Positions 21,486 through 29,829 of a DNA stretch of 64,000 bases are shown here, piece by piece (position 1 is the stretch's first letter; every line of letters starts with the position of its first letter). The DNA is from Ruminococcus sp. HUN007 (GTDB lineage Bacteria; Bacillota; Clostridia; Oscillospirales; Ruminococcaceae). The notes under the pieces were generated by a model. It did not search any database. It saw nothing but the letters and a program-made list of their open reading frames with translations, and was not told the origin of the DNA. Made by a program: the position numbers and the translations under genes. The DNA is taken from contig NZ_JOOA01000002.1 of NCBI RefSeq assembly GCF_000712055.1, positions 2,702,001 to 2,766,000 on the forward strand, given 5' to 3'.

Positions 21486-22454
21486 GTGAAATTGCTTTCC
21501 ATAGTAGTGCCATGCTACAATGAACAGGAAGTACTTCCATTGTTCTATGACAAGATAACCGAAGTCATGGACGGAATGAAGACTGAACATCCCGAACTTG
21601 ACTATGAACTCGTTTTTATTAATGACGGTTCCCGTGACGCAACTCTTGAAGGACTCAGGAAATATGCACGCGAGGACAGCCGTGTCAGATACATCTCATT
21701 TTCAAGAAATTTCGGCAAGGAAGCAGGAATGTATGCCGGACTTGAGGCTTCGAAGGGTGACTACATAGTTGTTATGGACGCAGATCTTCAGCATCCGCCG
21801 GAGTTTCTCCCGAAGATGTACAGCTATGTAAAAAGCGGTGAATATGACTGCGCAACGACACGCAGAGTGGACCGCGAAGGCGAATCAAAAGTAAGAAGCT
21901 GGTTCGCAAGGAAATTCTACAGAATAATAAACAGGATCTCACAGACCGAGATCGTTGACGGAGCCCAGGACTTCAGATTCATGACCCGCCAGATGGTCGA
22001 TGCCATTCTGTCGATGAAGGAGTACAACCGCTTTTCAAAGGGTATTTTCAGCTGGGTCGGATTCCGTACAAAATACATTGAGATAAAGAACGTTGAACGT
22101 GCCGCAGGTACGACTGCCTGGTCCTTCTGGGGACTTTTCAAGTACTCCCTCGAGGGCATTGCGGCGTTTTCAACGGCACCTCTCGCCATTGCATCTCTGC
22201 TCGGTATAGTTTCATGTGCCATTGCAGTGATCTTCGCGCTGGTAACGATCATCGAGAAGCTTTGCTTCGGAAATGACATTCACGGTTATCCTACGATCGT
22301 CTGCCTCATTCTCCTTCTCGGAGGACTCCAGCTGTTTACTACCGGTATTCTCGGACAGTATTTAGCCAAGACATATCTTGAATGCAAGAAGAGACCTATT
22401 TATCTTGTTCAGGAGACCGAGGCGGATATACAGAAAACGGAGCGTGAGAATTGA
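21486..22454 (+). CDS. Membrane family 2 glycosyltransferase (GtrB/DPM1-like)
   Basis: 322 residues from the GTG at 21486, with AAGGAG upstream. The catalytic part opens with LLSIVVPCYNEQEVLP, then FINDGSRD, SRNFGKEAGMYAGLEASKG and the metal-binding DADLQHPPE; two C-terminal hydrophobic segments (about residues 230-260 and 275-300) anchor it. This is the layout of polyprenyl-phosphate glycosyltransferases that load a sugar onto undecaprenyl phosphate for later transfer outside the membrane. The exact sugar cannot be told from sequence. Its stop overlaps the next gene's TTG start by 4 bp, so the two are probably translated together. Confidence 0.87.
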   Translation: MKLLSIVVPCYNEQEVLPLFYDKITEVMDGMKTEHPELDYELVFINDGSRDATLEGLRKYAREDSRVRYISFSRNFGKEAGMYAGLEASKGDYIVVMDADLQHPPEFLPKMYSYVKSGEYDCATTRRVDREGESKVRSWFARKFYRIINRISQTEIVDGAQDFRFMTRQMVDAILSMKEYNRFSKGIFSWVGFRTKYIEIKNVERAAGTTAWSFWGLFKYSLEGIAAFSTAPLAIASLLGIVSCAIAVIFALVTIIEKLCFGNDIHGYPTIVCLILLLGGLQLFTTGILGQYLAKTYLECKKRPIYLVQETEADIQKTEREN

Positions 22455-23473
22455 ACAGGAATATCCGGGTGATATCTTTCATACTCTCAGTTATTTTCAT
22501 CATATTCACGTACCATATAATAAAGTTCTACTCGGATGAAAGCCGGGTGCTTGTGAAGGACGAACCTGAGACACTGACTGTCAGCAGTCTCGGCGATAAT
22601 TACTACAGCTTTGCAAGACGGGGATTTTACGGGGTGAAAAACCAGGGGGGAAAGGTGATAATAGAAGCCCGGTGGAAAAGCGTTGACAAGATCGAAGGCG
22701 ATCATTTCATCGTATCGCTTCCGACTGACCGCGGCATCAGATACGGCATCATCGACAACGCCGAAAATGTTATTGTCCCCTTTGTCTACAAACAGTTTGA
22801 AAAGATCTCCACTGAGATGCTCAGCGCTGAAACGGAACGTGAGAAATTCGTTCTGTTTGATTACAGCGGAAAAGTGTTTATCACAGAGGAATGGGACAGA
22901 ATTACGAAAAACTATCCTGCGAAGCCGCTTTCTGAGCAGGGCAATTACATACAGTTGAACAAGGGAGAGGATTTCTTCCGAATAACCGAAGACAGTGAAG
23001 GGCGCCTTGTCATGAGTGAAATAAGAATGTACAAGTGGCTTTTCGGTGAAAAAAAGCTTGTAAGGATACACAATACTGCTGTTACACCCGGAATGGGCGA
23101 ACTGCCGGGACTGTACAGCGAGCTTTTTGACAGGTCGGTTGAATATATCGGTTCGGTGTTCAACGGTGACAGCGCCAGAGTAAAGGATCTTGCCTGGGGT
23201 GACAATTACAGGGATCTTCTTCTTGAAGGACTTAATCTCAGGGGAGGGGAAATTACCGCACTGAATATCCCGTCGCCGGAAATAACCGACACAAAGGACG
23301 ATACAGTGACTTACGTCTGCTATACGGCCATGACATATATTTCGCCTGACGATACCGGCCGGGACGATATCTATAAAAAATCGCCGCATCACATGACGAT
23401 GGACATCCACTTTAAAAAACGCCAGAACGGAAAGCTTGCGATAACCAAGGTGTACGCAAGCCGCAAGGACTGA
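22451..23473 (+). CDS. Membrane-anchored WG-repeat protein
   Basis: 340 residues with a TTG start overlapping the glycosyltransferase stop (TTGA). One N-terminal transmembrane segment (VISFILSVIFIIFTYHII) is followed by an extracytoplasmic domain with WG/KWG-like beta repeats: FYGVKNQGGKVIIEARWKSV, YGIIDNAENVIVPFVYKQF and FVLFDYSGKVFITEEWDRI. The C-terminal 150 residues match no family I recognise. Tight coupling to the glycosyltransferase suggests a shared role in surface glycan handling, but no catalytic motif is visible. Confidence 0.6.
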   Translation: MNRNIRVISFILSVIFIIFTYHIIKFYSDESRVLVKDEPETLTVSSLGDNYYSFARRGFYGVKNQGGKVIIEARWKSVDKIEGDHFIVSLPTDRGIRYGIIDNAENVIVPFVYKQFEKISTEMLSAETEREKFVLFDYSGKVFITEEWDRITKNYPAKPLSEQGNYIQLNKGEDFFRITEDSEGRLVMSEIRMYKWLFGEKKLVRIHNTAVTPGMGELPGLYSELFDRSVEYIGSVFNGDSARVKDLAWGDNYRDLLLEGLNLRGGEITALNIPSPEITDTKDDTVTYVCYTAMTYISPDDTGRDDIYKKSPHHMTMDIHFKKRQNGKLAITKVYASRKD

Positions 23474-23518
23474 TATTACACACAGAAAACGCCGGATCAT
23501 CCGTTCGGGTGTTCCCTG

Positions 23519-23527
23519 TGATATAAT
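23519..23527 (+). promoter_or_regulatory. Extended -10 promoter element of metK
   Basis: TGATATAAT (TGn followed by TATAAT at 23522-23527) lies 30 nt before the metK start. No good -35 box is seen, which an extended -10 can compensate. No SAM riboswitch fits in the short leader. Confidence 0.5.
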
Positions 23528-23556
23528 ATACCAAAAAATCTAACGGAGGAAAAAAT

Positions 23557-24735
23557 ATGAAGAAATTTTTCACATCAGAATCAGTAACAGAAGGACATCC
23601 TGACAAGATCTGCGATCAGGTTTCTGACGCAATACTCGATGCCATTCTTGAAAAAGATCCTTCTGCCAGAGTAGCATGCGAAACAGCTGCAGCGACCGGC
23701 ATGATCATGTGTATGGGCGAGATCACAACAAGCGCCTATGTTGACATTCCGAGAATTGCAAGAGATGTTATCAACGACATCGGCTACGACAGAGCAAAGT
23801 TCGGTTTTGACGGAAATACATGCGCAATAATCACTTCGATCAACGAACAGTCACCTGACATTGCAATGGGCGTAAACGAAGCCCTTGAATCAAAGGACGG
23901 AAGCGTAAACGACGCTGACGCCATCGGTGCCGGTGACCAGGGTATGATGTTCGGCTTTGCCTGCAATGAGACAAAGGAACTCATGCCGCTTCCGATCTCA
24001 CTCGCTCACAGACTCGCTCTTAAGCTTACCGAGGTAAGAAAGAACGGCACGCTCGTTTACTTAAGACCTGACGGCAAGTCACAGGTAACAGTTGAATATG
24101 ATGACGGAAAGCCTGTACGTGTTGACACAGTTGTAGTTTCAACACAGCACTCAGATGCAGTATCACTTGCCGACATCAGAAAAGATATAATGGAATATGT
24201 TATCAAGGCTGTCATTCCGGCAGAACTCCTTGACGAAAATACAAAGTACTTCATCAATCCTACAGGACGTTTCGTAACAGGCGGACCAATGGGTGACTGC
24301 GGCCTCACAGGACGCAAGATCATCGTTGACACCTACGGCGGATACTCAAGACACGGCGGCGGAGCTTTCTCAGGCAAGGACCCGACGAAGGTTGACCGTT
24401 CAGCTGCCTACGCAGCACGTTACGTTGCCAAGAACGTAGTTGCCGCAGGACTTGCAGACAAGTGCGAAGTTCAGCTTGCATACGCTATCGGTGTTGCAAG
24501 ACCGGTTTCAGTGCTCGTTGACACATTCGGCACGGGTAAGTTTGCTGATGATGCTATTGCTGAAGCAGTAAATAAAGTGTTCGACTTAAGACCGGCTGCC
24601 ATTATCGAAACTCTCGAACTCAGAAAGCCGCAGTACAGAAAGCTTGCTGCATACGGTCACATGGGACGTGAGGATCTCGGCGTTGCGTGGGAGAAGACAG
24701 ACAAGACTGAAGCACTTAAGGCAGCACTTAAGTAA
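23557..24735 (+). CDS. metK: S-adenosylmethionine synthetase
   Basis: 392 residues, normal for MetK, which makes S-adenosylmethionine from methionine and ATP in the cytosol. Family signatures: [13 protein letters not shown] at the N-terminus, [16 protein letters not shown], the phosphate loop region [16 protein letters not shown] and [14 protein letters not shown] near the end. ATG is preceded by ACGGAGG. A copy of the dispersed palindromic element (24748-24865) lies between the stop codon and the gene's own terminator at 24874. S-adenosylmethionine also feeds the radical-SAM enzymes ScfB and NrdG encoded nearby. Confidence 0.98.
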   Translation: MKKFFTSESVTEGHPDKICDQVSDAILDAILEKDPSARVACETAAATGMIMCMGEITTSAYVDIPRIARDVINDIGYDRAKFGFDGNTCAIITSINEQSPDIAMGVNEALESKDGSVNDADAIGAGDQGMMFGFACNETKELMPLPISLAHRLALKLTEVRKNGTLVYLRPDGKSQVTVEYDDGKPVRVDTVVVSTQHSDAVSLADIRKDIMEYVIKAVIPAELLDENTKYFINPTGRFVTGGPMGDCGLTGRKIIVDTYGGYSRHGGGAFSGKDPTKVDRSAAYAARYVAKNVVAAGLADKCEVQLAYAIGVARPVSVLVDTFGTGKFADDAIAEAVNKVFDLRPAAIIETLELRKPQYRKLAAYGHMGREDLGVAWEKTDKTEALKAALK

Positions 24736-24747
24736 ACAGGCATTTTT

Positions 24748-24865
24748 CTAAGGAAACGCTGATTTATTCATAAATCAGCGTAGGGCTCCGGGGCGAAGCC
24801 CCGCAAATCCCGCCTCCGTAAATCCGGCTTCGCCGGATTTACGATATAATCAGTGTTTCCCTAAG
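24748..24865 (+). repeat. Dispersed palindromic element, copy 1
   Basis: 118 bp. Ends: CTAAGGAAACGCTGAT and ATCAGTGTTTCCCTAAG, which are complementary apart from one wobble and one extra base. Inside are three hairpins: CGCTGATTTA-TTCA-TAAATCAGCG; CGGGGC-GAA-GCCCCG; and GTAAATCCGGC-TTC-GCCGGATTTAC. It is situated between the metK stop and the metK terminator. Confidence 0.9.
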
Positions 24866-24873
24866 AAAATATA

Positions 24874-24922
24874 GTGGAAGTGTGGTCGTTTTACGCCGAT
24901 CATACTTCCGCTTTTGTTTTTT
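24874..24922 (+). terminator. metK: metK terminator
   Basis: GTGGAAGTGTGGTCG (24874-24888) pairs with CGATCATACTTCCGC (24897-24911) with two wobbles; TTTTGTTTTTT follows. Confidence 0.85.
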
Positions 24923-24954
24923 ATGTCAAAAAAAGTTTCGAATAAAAAAAGCTA

Positions 24955-24983
24955 TTGCATGTTAGAAAGAATTGTGATAGAAT
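24955..24983 (+). promoter_or_regulatory. Promoter of the nfnAB operon
   Basis: TTGCAT (24955-24960), a 17-bp spacer and an extended -10 TGATAGAAT (TAGAAT at 24978-24983). The transcript would carry dispersed-element copy 2 in its leader. Confidence 0.65.
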
Positions 24984-25022
24984 AGTAATTAGTACGGCAA
25001 AAAACAGCCATATTGTGTTTTC

Positions 25023-25128
25023 AGGGGAACGCTGATCTGTGATCAGCGTGGGGGCCGGGGCGAAGTCCCTCTTTCTCCCCCGCACGCCGGTCCGGCGCAG
25101 CCGGATCGGCGGCTCGATCAGTGTTTCA
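25023..25128 (+). repeat. Dispersed palindromic element, copy 2 (in nfnA leader)
   Basis: 106 bp, ends AGGGGAACGCTGAT and ATCAGTGTTTCAT. The sequence has diverged but pairing is kept: CGCTGATC/GATCAGCG is a full stem, and CCGGTCCGGC-GCA-GCCGGATCGG pairs over 10 positions with one wobble. It lies between the promoter at 24955 and the nfnA start, so it should be transcribed as 5' untranslated RNA. Confidence 0.8.
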
Positions 25129-25156
25129 TTATTTTATAGAAGGAGAGATCTTTATA

Positions 25157-25984
25157 ATGTTTAAAATCGTTACAAAGAGAGCATTGAATGACGCAGTTTT
25201 CCTCATGTCAGTTGAAGCTCCGTTTATTGCAAAAAAGGCTCAGCCTGGTCAGTTCATAATTTTAAGAGTTGATGAAAAGGGCGAACGAGTTCCTTTCACA
25301 ATTGCTGACTATGACAGGGAAAAGGGAACTGTTACGGTTATTATCCAGATCGTTGGAAAGACTACAGAACAGCTTTCAAAGCTCAGTGAAGGTGATACGA
25401 TCCTTGACTTTGTAGGACCTCTCGGTGTTCCGACACACGTTGAAGAAGGCACAAAGAGTGTCTGCGTTATCGGCGGCGGCGTAGGCTGCGCTATCGCATA
25501 TCCGCAGGCAAAGGCACTTTATAACAGAGGTATTGACACAACTGTTATTGCCGGTTTCAGAAACAAAGATATTGTTATTCTTGAAGATGAATTCAAAGCT
25601 GCATGTACCGATCTCATCATCACAACAGATGACGGATCCTACGGCAAGAAGGGCTTCGTAACAACTGCTCTCGAGGAACTCATCCAGAGCGGAAAGAAGT
25701 TTGACGAAGTTATCGCTATCGGACCTGTTCCGATGATGAAGTTTGTCTGTTCAGTGACTAAGAAGTACGGCATAAAGACAATAGTATCACTCAACCCTGT
25801 AATGATCGACGGCACAGGAATGTGCGGCGGCTGCCGTGTAACTGTAGGCGGCGAGACAAAGTATGCATGTGTTGACGGACCTGACTTCGACGGACACCTG
25901 GTAAACTTCGACGAACTCATGAGCAGAAACTCAACATACAGAGAACAGGAACATGCCTGTCGTATGATGGCTGCAGCCAAGTGA
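25157..25984 (+). CDS. nfnA: NfnA-type FAD/NAD-binding subunit (NADH-dependent ferredoxin:NADP oxidoreductase)
   Basis: 275 residues from ATG 25157 (GGAGAG upstream). The fold is that of ferredoxin-NADP reductase/dihydroorotate dehydrogenase electron-transfer subunits: FAD-binding RVPFTIADYD, a nucleotide-binding VCVIGGGVGCAIAYPQA, and a C-terminal [2Fe-2S] site GTGMCGGCRVTVGGETKYAC. With the adjacent 26008-27393 gene it forms NfnAB, an electron-bifurcating complex that couples NADH and ferredoxin to NADP+ reduction in anaerobes. It was historically called a sulfide dehydrogenase subunit. The spacing to the next gene is 23 bp, with one shared promoter. Confidence 0.87.
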   Translation: MFKIVTKRALNDAVFLMSVEAPFIAKKAQPGQFIILRVDEKGERVPFTIADYDREKGTVTVIIQIVGKTTEQLSKLSEGDTILDFVGPLGVPTHVEEGTKSVCVIGGGVGCAIAYPQAKALYNRGIDTTVIAGFRNKDIVILEDEFKAACTDLIITTDDGSYGKKGFVTTALEELIQSGKKFDEVIAIGPVPMMKFVCSVTKKYGIKTIVSLNPVMIDGTGMCGGCRVTVGGETKYACVDGPDFDGHLVNFDELMSRNSTYREQEHACRMMAAAK

Positions 25985-26007
25985 TTCTTTAAGGAGGATT
26001 TTTTAAA

Positions 26008-27393
26008 ATGCCAAATATGTCTTTAAATAAAGTTGTAATGCCTGAACAGGATCCTAAGGTAAGAGCCAGAAACTTTGAGGAAGTTACTCTCGGCTATACT
26101 GAGGAAATGGCAGTCGAGGAAGCTGAAAGATGCCTTAACTGCAAGAACAAGCCGTGCGTTACAGGATGTCCTGTAGGTGTAAAGATCCCTGAATTCATCG
26201 CAAAGGTAAAGGAAAAGGATTTTTACGGTGCGTATGAAGTAATAAAGTCAACAAACGCTCTTCCTGCTGTATGCGGACGTGTCTGTCCCCAGGAAAACCA
26301 GTGTGAGGGCAAGTGTGTAAGAGGCATCAAGGGCGAGCCTGTAGGTATCGGCCGTCTCGAAAGATTCGTTGCTGACTACGTAATGAACGGAAAGGCTGTT
26401 CCGGTACAGAAGCCTGCTTCAAACGGTAAGAAGGTAGCAGTCGTAGGTGCAGGTCCTGCAGGTCTTACATGTGCAGGCGACCTTGCAAGACTCGGCTATC
26501 AGGTAACTGTTTTTGAAGCTTTCCATGTTGCCGGCGGCGTTCTTATGTACGGTATCCCTGAATTCAGACTTCCTAAGTCCATCGTTCAGAAAGAAGTAAA
26601 CGCTCTTAAGGATCTCGGCGTTGAGATCATGACAAACATGGTAATCGGCAAGGTGCTTTCAATAGACGACATCATTGAAATGGGCTACGAGGCAGTATTC
26701 ATCGGATCAGGTGCAGGTCTTCCGAACTTCATGGGTATCGAAGGCGAGTCACTTATCGGTGTATGCTCAGCAAATGAATATCTTACACGAATCAATCTTA
26801 TGAAGGGATATCTTGATGACTACACAACACCTGTTATCAAGTCAAAGAAGGTTGCAGTCGTAGGCGGCGGTAACGTTGCAATGGACGCAGCAAGAAGTGC
26901 AATGAGAATGGGTGCTGAACACGTATACATCGTTTACAGACGTTCCGAGGAAGAACTTCCGGCAAGAAAGGAAGAAGTTCACCACGCAAAGGAAGAGGGC
27001 ATCGAATTCATGCTCCTCAACAATCCTGTAAAGATAAACGGGGATGAAAACGGCAGAGTTTCATCAATGAAGTGCATTAAAATGGAACTCGGCGAACCTG
27101 ATGAAAGCGGCAGAAGAAGACCTAAGGAAATTCCGGGTTCAGAATTTGACCTTGAAGTTGACACAGTTATCATGTCTATCGGTACTTCGCCTAACCCGCT
27201 TATCAGAAGAACAACAAACGGTATCGAAGCTAACAAGAGAGGCTGTCTCATCGTAAACGAAGATATGATGACAACAAGAGACGGTATCTACGCAGGCGGT
27301 GACGCTGTAACAGGTGCTGCTACAGTAATCCTCGCAATGGGTGCCGGCAAGACAGCGGCTGCTTCGATCGACAAGTACATTTCTTCAAAGTAA
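26008..27393 (+). CDS. nfnB: NfnB-type NADPH oxidoreductase subunit (GltA-like)
   Basis: 461 residues, AAGGAGG upstream. An N-terminal iron-sulphur region (CLNCKNKPCVTGCPVGV and CGRVCPQENQCEGKCVRG) precedes two Rossmann folds: VAVVGAGPAGLTCAGDLARLG for FAD and VAVVGGGNVAMDAARSAMRMG for NADPH. The C-terminal GIYAGGDAVTGAATVILAMG is the usual second FAD contact. The family includes the small subunit of glutamate synthase, and annotations often read gltA; the partner gene and the absence of a glutamate synthase large subunit favour NfnB. Cytosolic. Confidence 0.87.
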   Translation: MPNMSLNKVVMPEQDPKVRARNFEEVTLGYTEEMAVEEAERCLNCKNKPCVTGCPVGVKIPEFIAKVKEKDFYGAYEVIKSTNALPAVCGRVCPQENQCEGKCVRGIKGEPVGIGRLERFVADYVMNGKAVPVQKPASNGKKVAVVGAGPAGLTCAGDLARLGYQVTVFEAFHVAGGVLMYGIPEFRLPKSIVQKEVNALKDLGVEIMTNMVIGKVLSIDDIIEMGYEAVFIGSGAGLPNFMGIEGESLIGVCSANEYLTRINLMKGYLDDYTTPVIKSKKVAVVGGGNVAMDAARSAMRMGAEHVYIVYRRSEEELPARKEEVHHAKEEGIEFMLLNNPVKINGDENGRVSSMKCIKMELGEPDESGRRRPKEIPGSEFDLEVDTVIMSIGTSPNPLIRRTTNGIEANKRGCLIVNEDMMTTRDGIYAGGDAVTGAATVILAMGAGKTAAASIDKYISSK

Positions 27394-27454
27394 TGTGACT
27401 TTTCCGTACGGAAAAACAGTACATTACAGCAACATTATTGGAGGCCAGTAAAAA

Positions 27455-27865
27455 ATGAATTTTACACCAGTTATACTCGCTGAGGCAGCTGCCGGATCAG
27501 AAGGAGCATATTCAGGAATGATCTCAATGCTCATTACATTTGTTCCGCTTATTGCTGTTTTCTACTTCCTTATCATCAGACCGCAGCAGAAGCGCGACAA
27601 GCAGGATAAGGAAATGCGCCAGAACATTGCTATCGGTGATGAGATAATTACTATCGGCGGAATAATCGGTCTTGTGGTACGTCAGACGGACGATACGCTT
27701 GTTATTGAAACAGGCAGTGACAGAAGCAAACTCCGTATTCAGAAATCAGCTGTTAAGGAAAATGTGACTGCAAACGAAAGAATGCAGGCTGCTGCGAAAG
27801 CAGAAAAGCAGAATGCAGGTCCTGACAAAACTGTGAATTTAAAGAAAGATAACAAGGCTGAATAA
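27455..27865 (+). CDS. yajC: Preprotein translocase subunit YajC
   Basis: 136 residues. A short periplasm-facing N-terminus, one transmembrane segment (MISMLITFVPLIAVFYFLIIRPQQ) and the conserved IRPQQKRDKQ boundary are diagnostic of YajC, an accessory of the SecDF-YajC complex at the inner face of the membrane. The C-terminal tail is charged and Lys-rich. GGAGG lies 10 nt before ATG. A strong terminator follows. YajC often lies near SCIFF genes in Clostridia, as it does here. Confidence 0.93.
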   Translation: MNFTPVILAEAAAGSEGAYSGMISMLITFVPLIAVFYFLIIRPQQKRDKQDKEMRQNIAIGDEIITIGGIIGLVVRQTDDTLVIETGSDRSKLRIQKSAVKENVTANERMQAAAKAEKQNAGPDKTVNLKKDNKAE

Positions 27866-27883
27866 TACAATTATTATGAAAAA

Positions 27884-27921
27884 TGCAGTTATTTCGAGAA
27901 GAAATAGCTGCAATTTTTTTT
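27884..27921 (+). terminator. yajC terminator
   Basis: TGCAGTTATTTC (27884-27895) pairs with GAAATAGCTGCA (27901-27912) with one wobble, followed by eight T. Confidence 0.85.
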
Positions 27922-27931
27922 ATAAATACTA

Positions 27932-27960
27932 TTGAAAATAAATAGACAGTGTGTTATAAT
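27932..27960 (+). promoter_or_regulatory. Promoter of scfA-scfB
   Basis: TTGAAA (27932-27937), a 17-bp spacer and TATAAT (27955-27960) with a TGn extension. It would give a ~100-nt leader before scfA. Confidence 0.75.
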
Positions 27961-28064
27961 ACTGTTTATATTAAAATTATTAATATTAACAGTGAAAATC
28001 TGGAAATCCGGACGTTGAACTTCCGGTATTTTCTTTATTGATCAGCGGTTGGAGGTGTTGCAGT

Positions 28065-28208
28065 ATGAAACATATAAGAACTCTTTGCAAAGCGGCTCCG
28101 GCAGGCAGTTCTGAAAAATCAGACTGCGGCAAATGCAGGTCTCTCTGTGTGCCTGCATGCAGAATGTCATGTACAGTTACAGTACATAAGAAAACCGTGA
28201 AAAAATAA
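28065..28208 (+). CDS. scfA: SCIFF ranthipeptide precursor
   Basis: A 47-residue peptide that opens with MKHIRTL and carries six Cys (8, 21, 24, 28, 32, 36) in the pattern DCGKCRSLCVPACRMSCTV. This matches the 'six cysteines in forty-five' family, whose members begin MKHIKT and end with a SCTV motif. The Cys residues are joined by thioether bonds to partner residues by the radical-SAM maturase encoded 85 bp downstream. GGAGGTG at 28051-28057 sits well for ATG 28065. The product's biological role is unsettled in the literature. The gene is easily missed because it is so short. Confidence 0.93.
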   Translation: MKHIRTLCKAAPAGSSEKSDCGKCRSLCVPACRMSCTVTVHKKTVKK

Positions 28209-28293
28209 AATAATATGAAAACCAGAAGGGACAATACGATACGATGTTGTCCCTTCTTGCTGATTTTAAGATGAAAAGAGGGCAGAGGGGCTT

Positions 28294-29664
28294 ATGATCC
28301 ATAAATTCAAGGCGGCAGGATACAACATAGTAATTGACGTAAACAGCGGCAGCATTCATGTAATCGATGATCTTACATATGACATGCTTGAAAACATCGA
28401 ACCTCCTTTTGATCCGGTCTGCCCGGAAGATGTTCTCGAAAAGCTTCAGAAATTTCATCAGAAGGAAGATATCTGGAGCTGTTACGATGAGGTGGTCGAG
28501 CTTTACAATGCCCATGAACTCTTTACCACGGAAGAGCCACCGTGTACAGGCTGCGCACCGGAGGTGCCGGCGGTAAGGGCCGTCTGCCTTAACATTTCGC
28601 ATGACTGCAATCTCAGATGCAGATACTGCTTTGCCGGAAACGGACTTTTCGGCGGCGAAAGAGGACTTATGAAGTCTGAAACAGCGTTTAAGGCTGTTGA
28701 TTTCCTTATAGAGCATTCAGGCAGTGTAAATGACCTTGAACTGTATTTCTTCGGCGGCGAGCCTCTTATGAATTTCAGCGTCCTTAAGGATACAGTTGAA
28801 TATGCTCATAAAAAGGAAGCGGAAACAGGAAAGAAGTTCCGCTTCAGTATCACCACCAACGGTACTTTTCTTTCTGACGAAGTTATCGGATATATCAACC
28901 GTGAAATAGACAGTGTTGTACTTTCCGCCGACGGACGAAAGGACGTAAACGACAGACTGCGCTGCAGACCGAACGGCACCGGGATCTACGATGAAATAAT
29001 GCCGCGATTCCACAGACTTGTTGACGGACGCGGCGGCACGAATTACTGTGTAAGAGGAACTTTCACGAAACTTAATACGGACTTTTCGGAAGATGTTTTC
29101 AGTCTGGCAGATGAAGGATTCACGAGCATGTCCATTGAGCCGGTGGCTCCGGGATCACCTGACTACTCACTTGCCGGTCTTGACATACCGATGGTCTTCA
29201 GGGAATACGACCATCTTACCGAAAGACTGATAGAATCGGAAAAGGCAGGAAAACACATCGACTTTTTCCCGTTCAGCGTGGATATAAGGCATTCCGGATG
29301 CGAGAGAAGCCGTGAAAAAGGCTGCGGCTGCGGATACGAATATGTTGCGGTCACACCGTCCGGAGACATTTATCCGTGCCATCAGTTCATCAGCGACGGT
29401 TCGTTCCGGATGGGAAATGTCCTCGACGGTACTTTCGACACAAAACTGCAGAACAGGTTTGCATCAACAGGAGTATCGACCATAAGCGCATGTCAGGAAT
29501 GCTGGGCAAAATTTTACTGCGGCGGAGGCTGCAGAGCAAGTGCTCACCTTCTCACCGGCGAGATCGATAAGCCGCACAAGCTCACCTGCCAGCTCATAAA
29601 AAAGAGAATAGAATGTGCGATCGCCCTTATTACCGCAAGGGCTGACATAGACGGAATACTGTGA
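28294..29664 (+). CDS. scfB: SCIFF radical-SAM maturase
   Basis: 456 residues. An N-terminal peptide-recognition part (about 1-90) is followed by the radical-SAM [4Fe-4S] motif HDCNLRCRYCF (Cys105, 109, 112), FFGGEPLMNF, and a C-terminal SPASM/twitch domain with many Cys (GCGCGYEY, IYPCHQF, ACQECWAKFYCGGGC) for auxiliary clusters. It uses S-adenosylmethionine to install Cys-to-alpha-carbon thioether links in ScfA. Length and motif layout are typical of the family. It is co-transcribed with scfA and ends in a terminator. Confidence 0.95.
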   Translation: MIHKFKAAGYNIVIDVNSGSIHVIDDLTYDMLENIEPPFDPVCPEDVLEKLQKFHQKEDIWSCYDEVVELYNAHELFTTEEPPCTGCAPEVPAVRAVCLNISHDCNLRCRYCFAGNGLFGGERGLMKSETAFKAVDFLIEHSGSVNDLELYFFGGEPLMNFSVLKDTVEYAHKKEAETGKKFRFSITTNGTFLSDEVIGYINREIDSVVLSADGRKDVNDRLRCRPNGTGIYDEIMPRFHRLVDGRGGTNYCVRGTFTKLNTDFSEDVFSLADEGFTSMSIEPVAPGSPDYSLAGLDIPMVFREYDHLTERLIESEKAGKHIDFFPFSVDIRHSGCERSREKGCGCGYEYVAVTPSGDIYPCHQFISDGSFRMGNVLDGTFDTKLQNRFASTGVSTISACQECWAKFYCGGGCRASAHLLTGEIDKPHKLTCQLIKKRIECAIALITARADIDGIL

Positions 29665-29670
29665 TACTGC

Positions 29671-29705
29671 AGGCGAAGTTCAGTTAATGAGCTTCGCCTT
29701 GTTTA
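29671..29705 (+). terminator. scfB terminator
   Basis: AGGCGAAG (29671-29678) and CTTCGCCT (29692-29699) form a stem, followed by TGTTTATT. Confidence 0.65.
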
Positions 29706-29765
29706 TTAGTATAAAAAAGTTGAAAAATTTGTCTTATATTTTTTTCTCAAATTCATTTGCGGATA

Positions 29766-29794
29766 TTGAAAAAACACGTGATGTATAGTATAAT
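29766..29794 (+). promoter_or_regulatory. Promoter of the SGNH-hydrolase operon
   Basis: TTGAAA (29766-29771), a 17-bp spacer and TATAAT (29789-29794). The leader to the start at 29968 is about 165 nt and contains dispersed-element copy 3. Confidence 0.75.
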
Positions 29795-29829
29795 TGATAT
29801 TAGCATGGTTTTTACGGGAAAAACATAAT

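Noticed and set aside
22487..23500. 337-codon minus-strand frame opposite the WG-repeat gene
   Set aside because: The plus-strand frame has a coupled start, membrane segment and WG repeats; the minus frame shows no family pattern.
23474..23556. SAM riboswitch ahead of metK
   Set aside because: Only about 80 bp separate the genes and no SAM-aptamer core is seen.
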